The notes beneath the pieces were generated by a model. That model did no database searches and was not told the DNA's origin. It saw nothing but the letters and a program-made list of their open reading frames with translations. Below, in pieces: positions 5,688-9,531 of a stretch of 9,531 nt of DNA. The stretch is from Cryomorphaceae bacterium (GTDB lineage: Bacteria > Bacteroidota > Bacteroidia > Flavobacteriales > Schleiferiaceae): NCBI GenBank assembly GCA_022565745.1, contig JAIUMB010000089.1, positions 1 through 9,531 of the forward strand. Direction: 5' to 3'. The stretch's first letter is position 1. Each line of letters begins with the position of its first letter. Position numbers and translations under genes: made by a program.

Positions 5688-6365
5688 ATGCAGGTGAGTT
5701 CTATATCAAAAAAACTTAAAAGCTTGTTCCCTTCGCTTAGCGATGCGTGGATCCGTCACCTCGAAGAGGATGGGGTCATTATCTCAGCTCAACAAAACCA
5801 AAATGATTTTGGAGACACCCAAGGCATCTATTGTTTGATTATATTGGATGGTATACTACTGGTTGAAAAGGAAGAAAGCTCCCTCCTGCTTCAAGAAGGT
5901 GACGTATTTGGATTGAGAGAAACACTGTTCTCAACCGATATCAACGGCGCAAAAAGCATTAATGACGATTCAGATCTGGGTCAGCACGAGATAAAATTAA
6001 GATCCATGTCTAATCAAACGTTGTTTATAAAAATTAAGGGCAAAACCGTATTAAACAACATGGAGTCTGAACCACAGCTCAGAGAAGATTGGCTACACGT
6101 TCTCAATCAGTCTTTTGAACGTCAACTTACTTATGGCTTAGATTTGTATCAATTGGACACCGTAGACCGCATTCGCTATCTCATCAAGAAAATAAAACAA
6201 TATGCCGACGAACGACTTGAATTGCCTGTAAAGCAAATTCAAATGTTAACTGGTGTGAGCAGAAGCAGCATTTACCGATGCCTTAAGGCACTAGAAGGAG
6301 AAGACTATTTTGTGTTTTGTAACAAAGGTCAAATTTGCATTGATTCACAAAAAGAAGTGGATTAA
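5688..6365 (+). CDS. Crp/Fnr-family transcriptional regulator
   Basis: Cytoplasmic DNA-binding regulator of 225 residues. Residues 1-115 look like a divergent cyclic-nucleotide-binding-type beta-roll (GIYCLIILDGILLVEK at 46-61, LLLQEGDVFGLRETLF at 66-81). A long dimerisation helix follows at about 122-150. A C-terminal winged helix has its helix-turn-helix at about 179-205 (LPVKQIQMLTGVSRSSIYRCLKAL), where SRSSIYR is the recognition helix. The N-terminal domain lacks the phosphate-binding R-A-A/S motif of cAMP-binding members and the cysteine set of FNR oxygen sensors, so its ligand, if any, is unknown. It is divergent from etfBA, and the shared upstream region has several operator-like motifs. 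Its TAA stop overlaps the stop of the convergent lipoprotein gene. No ribosome-binding site is visible before the ATG, as is usual in this phylum. Confidence 0.85.
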   Translation: MQVSSISKKLKSLFPSLSDAWIRHLEEDGVIISAQQNQNDFGDTQGIYCLIILDGILLVEKEESSLLLQEGDVFGLRETLFSTDINGAKSINDDSDLGQHEIKLRSMSNQTLFIKIKGKTVLNNMESEPQLREDWLHVLNQSFERQLTYGLDLYQLDTVDRIRYLIKKIKQYADERLELPVKQIQMLTGVSRSSIYRCLKALEGEDYFVFCNKGQICIDSQKEVD

Positions 6366-6913
6366 GGTTTGTCTACACTTACCTTAAAATATCCATTGCT
6401 GATGCTATAAATCATGTTTTGTACCCGTACAGTAAAAGCAAATCTGCCACAGACGGATTGTCCACTCACATCCTTATGCATGAGTATCAACTGAGTTGGC
6501 TGCCCACAATCTACAGGGTAAAACCGGTTTCGCAGGACGTTATTTTCATCGTAATACGCTTCTACCAAGGTGCCATCCGCTTTAACACCCGAACAGTTGC
6601 CCTCCTCTGATGGGTAGAAAAATAAATCCAAACGATAAAAGCGATTTTCTACACGAAAAAAACTACTCAAAGCTGCAACCGTATCGTTGATGGTCACATG
6701 TGTTTCGTTATTAGACGGTGGTCTTGTGCCCCACTCTACTGCAATTGGCGCCATGATGCGTCGTGCATTCACGCCATTGTCGAATGTAAAAAACATGGCA
6801 TTGTGCGACTGCTCACAATTATACTCAATACCGTATTCTTCCGACCTTTGCTCTTCAATGGCACAGGCAGACATCATTAATATTAGCGTCAACAAACTCA
6901 ACTTCAATCGCAT
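6362..6913 (-). CDS. Putative lipoprotein of unknown function
   Basis: I do not recognise this 183-residue protein. It begins with a lipoprotein signal peptide and lipobox ending MMSAC, with C17 as the lipidated residue. It should therefore be anchored in a membrane facing the periplasm or the cell surface. The mature part is polar with several beta-strand-like segments and four further cysteines (C33, C107, C136, C155), enough for two disulfides. Both ends are tightly packed. The TAA stop shares the TTAA at 6362-6365 with the stop of the convergent regulator gene, and the start is only a few bases from its own -7 box, suggesting a leaderless or nearly leaderless mRNA. The coding assignment rests on the signal peptide, the lipobox and the absence of a better frame. 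Confidence 0.75.
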   Translation of the reverse strand: MRLKLSLLTLILMMSACAIEEQRSEEYGIEYNCEQSHNAMFFTFDNGVNARRIMAPIAVEWGTRPPSNNETHVTINDTVAALSSFFRVENRFYRLDLFFYPSEEGNCSGVKADGTLVEAYYDENNVLRNRFYPVDCGQPTQLILMHKDVSGQSVCGRFAFTVRVQNMIYSISNGYFKVSVDKP

Positions 6914-6917
6914 GACA

Positions 6918-6945
6918 CAAAGGTAGAGAATAGTTTTTTGACCAA
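6918..6945 (-). promoter_or_regulatory. Promoter of the putative lipoprotein gene
   Basis: On the minus strand TTG at 6945-6943 is followed after 17 bases by TACCTTTG at 6925-6918, a full -7 match. The -7 box ends 4 bases before the ATG at 6913, so transcription would start at or beside the start codon. Its -33 box lies within a few bases of the divergent promoter's -33 box. Confidence 0.6.
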
Positions 6946-6967
6946 CACCTGTTTTTTATTACCTTTA
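6937..6967 (+). promoter_or_regulatory. Promoter of the short-chain dehydrogenase gene
   Basis: TTTG at 6937-6940, a 19-base gap, then TACCTTTA at 6960-6967 match the Bacteroidetes promoter (TTTG, about 19 bases, TAnnTTTG) with only the last base different. Transcription should start around 6972, about 14 bases before the ATG at 6986. This supports that ATG over the upstream TTG at 6938, which would lie inside the -33 box. Confidence 0.6.
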
Positions 6968-6985
6968 CAAAAACCACATAAACAA

Positions 6986-7690
6986 ATGTATATAATCATT
7001 ACAGGCTCGTCTTCTGGGTTGGGGAAAGCCCTTGCAGAGGCTTTTCTCCAAAACGACATCAATCATCATGTTTTGGGCATCAGTCGATCAAAGACCATCA
7101 ATCACCCGAGGTATAAACACATGCATGCCGACCTATCAAACCTCGTAGACATAGAAAGCCTTCATTTAAATATCCCCAAAAACAAAGACAACTGCTTACT
7201 CATCAATAATGCTGGACAAATTGAGCCCATTGGCTTTACCCACCGCTTAGACGCCTCGTCTTTAGCAAAGCACTACCAGCTCAATGTGCTGGCTGTACAC
7301 GCCATATGTGCTAAATTTTTAGACGCTACTGAAAACAAACCACAACGACACATCATAAACATCAGTTCGGGTGCAGGGAAATACCCGGTTAAGGGATGGA
7401 GTGCTTACTGCGCAGGCAAAGCTGCCGTTGATGCATTGTCGAAAGTCATTGCCGAAGAATACAGCGATGTAGATATATGGTCTTTGGCTCCTGGTATTGT
7501 AGACACCCCCATGCAAAAAACCATTAGAAACACACCAAAAGAATCGTTTCCCGATCAACCTCGCTTTGAAGGATACCATAAAAATAACGAACTTACAAAC
7601 GCTAACCAAACCGCCGCAAACATCATCCAGCTTATCAATCGCAAAGAAAAAATTGATGACGTGGTTATATCGTTGCGAGATTTTGCTTAA
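6986..7690 (+). CDS. Short-chain dehydrogenase/reductase (SDR family)
   Basis: NAD(P)-dependent oxidoreductase of the classical SDR family, 234 residues from the ATG at 6986. It has the cofactor motif TGSSSGLG (6-13), NNAG (74-77), and a catalytic set of N100, S128, Y141 and K145 (YCAGK), then PGIVDT (169-174). The N-terminus MYIIITGSSSGLG begins directly at the first beta strand, as in sepiapterin reductase and benzil reductase (YueD)-like SDRs, the subgroup it most resembles. R34 after the second strand (ISRS) may favour NADPH. The substrate cannot be read from the sequence. An in-frame TTG at 6938 would add 16 residues before the fold and sits in the promoter, so I reject it. A lipoprotein gene follows after 24 bases on the same strand, and the two are probably co-transcribed. 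Confidence 0.9.
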   Translation: MYIIITGSSSGLGKALAEAFLQNDINHHVLGISRSKTINHPRYKHMHADLSNLVDIESLHLNIPKNKDNCLLINNAGQIEPIGFTHRLDASSLAKHYQLNVLAVHAICAKFLDATENKPQRHIINISSGAGKYPVKGWSAYCAGKAAVDALSKVIAEEYSDVDIWSLAPGIVDTPMQKTIRNTPKESFPDQPRFEGYHKNNELTNANQTAANIIQLINRKEKIDDVVISLRDFA

Positions 7691-7714
7691 TTTGGCTCTC
7701 TCAAATTTTCGTCT

Positions 7715-8254
7715 ATGAAACACCTATTATACATCGGCTTCATCTCACTTATTTTTTTGAGCTGTCGTAAAGACCCTAACGACATAGACATCATCATCCC
7801 CGACCAAACGCCGCCAAGATCATTAGCTGAACAGATGCCAGGAGAGTGGTCTTTAGATGCCGTGTCCTATATATCTGAGTTTAGTATTGATTTTGACGGC
7901 TTCCCATTACCCATATCAAACAGCGGCACGGATAAAAACGCCCGCGGCAGCATGAGCATCGACGCCAGCAACATGGACTACAATGCACGTTACACCGTTA
8001 TGCTTGCCCTTCCATTTCTACCCATTCCCAGTATTCCTGTTTCCGACAATATACAGTTTGCCGGCAATTACAATATTTCTGGAGGTAATATCACTGTTTC
8101 AAACAGCGGAGGATCTCGAACATTGGAAGTCATTTCTCACGGCCCTTATCACTTAACTTTTCAAACATCAAGTATTCTAAACTTAGGTATTCCGCTGCCT
8201 GGAATAACCGACATACCCATTGAATTGACACTTCATTACGTAAAAGACTTCTAA
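7715..8254 (+). CDS. Putative lipocalin-like lipoprotein
   Basis: Protein of 179 residues with a lipoprotein signal peptide. A hydrophobic stretch follows MKH, and the lipobox FLSC makes C17 the lipidated residue, so it should be membrane-anchored outside the cytoplasm. After a proline-containing spacer (20-36), the mature part starts with MPGEWSLDAVSY (41-52) and continues in alternating strand-like segments (FAGNYNISGGNITVSN, TLEVISHGPYHLTFQT). This pattern is typical of the small lipocalin-like beta-barrels abundant in Bacteroidetes, where a G-x-W motif opens the first strand. The domain call is by pattern only. It follows the dehydrogenase gene by 24 bases with no clear promoter or terminator between, so a shared transcript is likely. 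Function unknown. Confidence 0.75.
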   Translation: MKHLLYIGFISLIFLSCRKDPNDIDIIIPDQTPPRSLAEQMPGEWSLDAVSYISEFSIDFDGFPLPISNSGTDKNARGSMSIDASNMDYNARYTVMLALPFLPIPSIPVSDNIQFAGNYNISGGNITVSNSGGSRTLEVISHGPYHLTFQTSSILNLGIPLPGITDIPIELTLHYVKDF

Positions 8255-8282
8255 ATTCAAATTTCATTTTATTTTTTCGTTG

Positions 8283-8290
8283 TACTTTAG
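8283..8290 (+). promoter_or_regulatory. Weak candidate -7 box before the T9SS cargo gene
   Basis: TACTTTAG differs from TAnnTTTG at one position and lies 31 bases before the ATG at 8322. No TTG is found at the expected -33 distance; the region there is a T-rich run. It is the best promoter candidate in the 67-base gap, but it is not strong. Confidence 0.3.
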
Positions 8291-8321
8291 CGGCCATTAA
8301 TAACTAATCACACATTAACAA

Positions 8322-9065
8322 ATGAAAAAATTATTATTTTCACTTTCGGCTTTGGTGGGCTTTGGTGTTGCTTTTGCACAAACGCCTTCTTACGATTTAT
8401 CTTTAGATATTCTACAACCAACATCTGGGGCTACCATTAATAGTGGCCAGTCCTTTACCATTGAGTTTGAAGTAACAAACAGCGGTCCTGATGCCATCCC
8501 TACGGGCGATACCATCGATGTTATTCCACTAGCTGGAGGAAACCCCTTTCTAAATCAGCAAGGTAATCCTGTTTTGCTTAGACAAGTTCTTCAGTCACCA
8601 TTAGCTGCCAATGGTTCTATTACACTTAGTGGTACTAATTACACCATTACCGGAACAAATTCAGGATCTATTAATATTTGCGGAACCATATTTGCCGTAA
8701 GAGGTGTTGCTGCCGGTGGCGAATTAGATTCTACCAATTGGGGTGATTGTGCGCAAACCAACTTCGTAGGAGGTGGAACAACTAGTGTTACAGAGTTTAA
8801 GCAACTTGAAACTGAAAACAACTCATATTTTTCAAATGGTATGTTCTACTTTGACATCTCTGCCATCGGAAGCACTTCCAATCGTTTAAACTACGACTTG
8901 GTTAATGTTGCCGGACAAAGCATCATCAGCGGTCAGCTTCCTATCAATGGAAATAACGTAAAAGACCAAGTAGACATTCCTAGTGTTCCAACTGGTGTTT
9001 ACATTATGAGAATGAATGATGGCAAAAACTTCAACGCCACCAAAAAAATCATGATTGCTCAATAA
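8322..9065 (+). CDS. Secreted CARDB/Ig-like protein with T9SS type A sorting domain
   Basis: Exported protein of 247 residues. A signal peptide (1-19, cleavage after AFA before Q20) is followed by one Ig-like, CARDB-like domain (about 24-150) with DLSLDILQP, FTIEFEVTNSGPDAIPTGD and INICGTIFAVRGVAAGGE. C120 and C143 may form a disulfide. After a short Thr/Asn-rich linker, the last 75 residues (about 173-247) form a type IX secretion type A sorting domain: NYDLVNVAGQSI, then TGVYIMRM, ending TKKIMIAQ. Such proteins cross the outer membrane through the T9SS and are released or anchored on the surface, losing the tail. One small adhesive-type domain on a sorting tail gives no catalytic clue. A strong terminator follows 16 bases after the stop, and a paralogue starts right after that. 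Confidence 0.9.
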   Translation: MKKLLFSLSALVGFGVAFAQTPSYDLSLDILQPTSGATINSGQSFTIEFEVTNSGPDAIPTGDTIDVIPLAGGNPFLNQQGNPVLLRQVLQSPLAANGSITLSGTNYTITGTNSGSINICGTIFAVRGVAAGGELDSTNWGDCAQTNFVGGGTTSVTEFKQLETENNSYFSNGMFYFDISAIGSTSNRLNYDLVNVAGQSIISGQLPINGNNVKDQVDIPSVPTGVYIMRMNDGKNFNATKKIMIAQ

Positions 9066-9081
9066 TTTTTGAGACAAGTAT

Positions 9082-9116
9082 TAAAAAAAGCCTTTCCATG
9101 TGAAAGGCTTTTTTTA
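9082..9116 (+). terminator. Intrinsic terminator after the T9SS cargo gene
   Basis: AAAAAAAGCCTTTC (9083-9096) pairs perfectly with GAAAGGCTTTTTTT (9102-9115) around the loop CATGT, and one further pair (T9082-A9116) can be added. The stem is flanked by A and T runs, so it can stop transcription in both directions; with genes in the same orientation on both sides, the plus-strand role is the relevant one. Confidence 0.92.
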
Positions 9117-9150
9117 TTTTTACCTCATTGAATGTCTTGATGCAATTATT

Positions 9151-9531
9151 TTGAAACACTTTATAACACTCCTGTTTTTTGCCTTGTGGCAAGTAATAAG
9201 CGGACAATCACACGACTTAGAGGTGTCTCTGATTCGCCCAGTCAACGGCTTTGCCTCGGGTGTACAATTCACCTTTGAAACGGGTTTTACCAACAATGGA
9301 CCAGACACCATTCCAGCAGGCGATACGGTGTTCTTTCAAGCTACATTTAATGGACAGCCATTACTTGATATGGGTCAACCCATTACTTACCGCTACATAT
9401 TCAACCAAACCCTTGGTGCCGGACAAACGGTATCTACAAGTAGACAAATCACCCTTATTGGCGGGAGTTTTGGACAAGTCAATGTATGCGCCAAAATCAC
9501 CGAACATCGAGGTGTAGCGGCAGGAAATGAA
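9151..9531 (+). CDS. Secreted CARDB/Ig-like protein, paralogue of the preceding gene (3' end outside window)
   Basis: Open frame of 127 codons running off the right edge. No in-frame ATG exists near the start. A TTG at 9151 gives (M)KHFITLLFFALWQVISG followed by Q-S, a convincing signal peptide cleaved after G18, so TTG initiation is proposed. The mature part aligns along its whole length with the protein at 8322-9065: DLEVSLIRP with DLSLDILQP, FTNNGPDTIPAGDT with VTNSGPDAIPTGDT, NVCAKITEHRGVAAGNE with NICGTIFAVRGVAAGGE. The conserved cysteine is kept. Any C-terminal sorting domain would lie beyond the window. The two genes form a tandem pair separated by a terminator, so this one needs its own promoter, which I could not identify in the short gap. 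Confidence 0.85.
   Translation, partial: MKHFITLLFFALWQVISGQSHDLEVSLIRPVNGFASGVQFTFETGFTNNGPDTIPAGDTVFFQATFNGQPLLDMGQPITYRYIFNQTLGAGQTVSTSRQITLIGGSFGQVNVCAKITEHRGVAAGNE

Noticed and set aside
6938..6985. TTG-initiated extension of the dehydrogenase by 16 residues
   Set aside because: The extra residues precede the first beta strand of the fold, and the TTG lies in the -33 box of the probable promoter; the ATG at 6986 gives the normal SDR N-terminus.
7062..7076. Extra copy of the CAATCATGTTTT-like motif inside the dehydrogenase gene
   Set aside because: The sequence there reads CAATCATCATGTTTT, so the 12-mer is interrupted, and it is explained by the coding sequence.
7319..7723. Antisense open frame of 134 codons on the minus strand over the dehydrogenase
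   Set aside because: It lies opposite a strongly conserved SDR sequence, resembles no known family and has no signal or promoter of its own; it is a shadow of the real gene.
9117..9150. Promoter for the second secreted paralogue
   Set aside because: No TAnnTTTG box with a suitably spaced TTG could be found between the terminator and the TTG start.

Overview
The window looks like chromosomal DNA of a marine or free-living Bacteroidetes (flavobacterial or Cryomorphaceae-like). The evidence is a type IX secretion (T9SS type A) C-terminal sorting domain, several signal-peptide and lipobox proteins, promoters of the Bacteroidetes type (-33 TTG/TTTG, -7 TAnnTTTG), an almost complete lack of Shine-Dalgarno sequences, and moderate AT richness with AT-rich spacers. 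No mobile element, CRISPR array, tRNA or rRNA was seen. No gene-free stretch exceeds 300 bases; the longest is 5459-5687.

Left block (146-5458, all on the minus strand, transcribed right to left): etfB and etfA encode the electron-transfer flavoprotein and end in a strong intrinsic terminator (3671-3702). A second unit follows at once. It holds a bifunctional-nuclease/DUF151 protein with a UVR tail, a concentrative nucleoside transporter carrying a secreted lipocalin-like domain at its N-terminus, and a three-domain FAD/NAD(P)/2Fe-2S reductase of the PaaE type. The ETF proteins and the reductase both handle flavin-mediated electron flow. The nuclease-like protein and the nucleoside transporter are 3 bases apart, which suggests co-expression and perhaps nucleotide salvage.

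Centre (5459-5687): a 229-base divergent intergenic region separates etfBA from a Crp/Fnr-family regulator gene. It is unusually rich in symmetric and repeated motifs: a 15-base palindrome in the etfB leader, an 8-base inverted repeat spanning the etfB promoter, a 12-base palindrome, and two perfect 12-base direct repeats spaced 22 bases apart that reach the regulator's own promoter. This is the best candidate control region in the window.

Right block (5688-9531): the Crp-like regulator converges on an unknown lipoprotein gene, and their stop codons overlap in one TTAA. The lipoprotein gene and a short-chain dehydrogenase gene are divergent, with -33 boxes almost touching. The dehydrogenase is followed 24 bases later by a second, lipocalin-like lipoprotein. 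Then come two tandem paralogues of a secreted Ig-like (CARDB-like) protein. The first is complete with a T9SS sorting domain and a clear terminator. The second starts at a TTG codon and runs off the window. I see no convincing undescribed multi-gene system; the most interesting items are the transporter fusion, the etfB/regulator control region and the tandem secreted paralogues.
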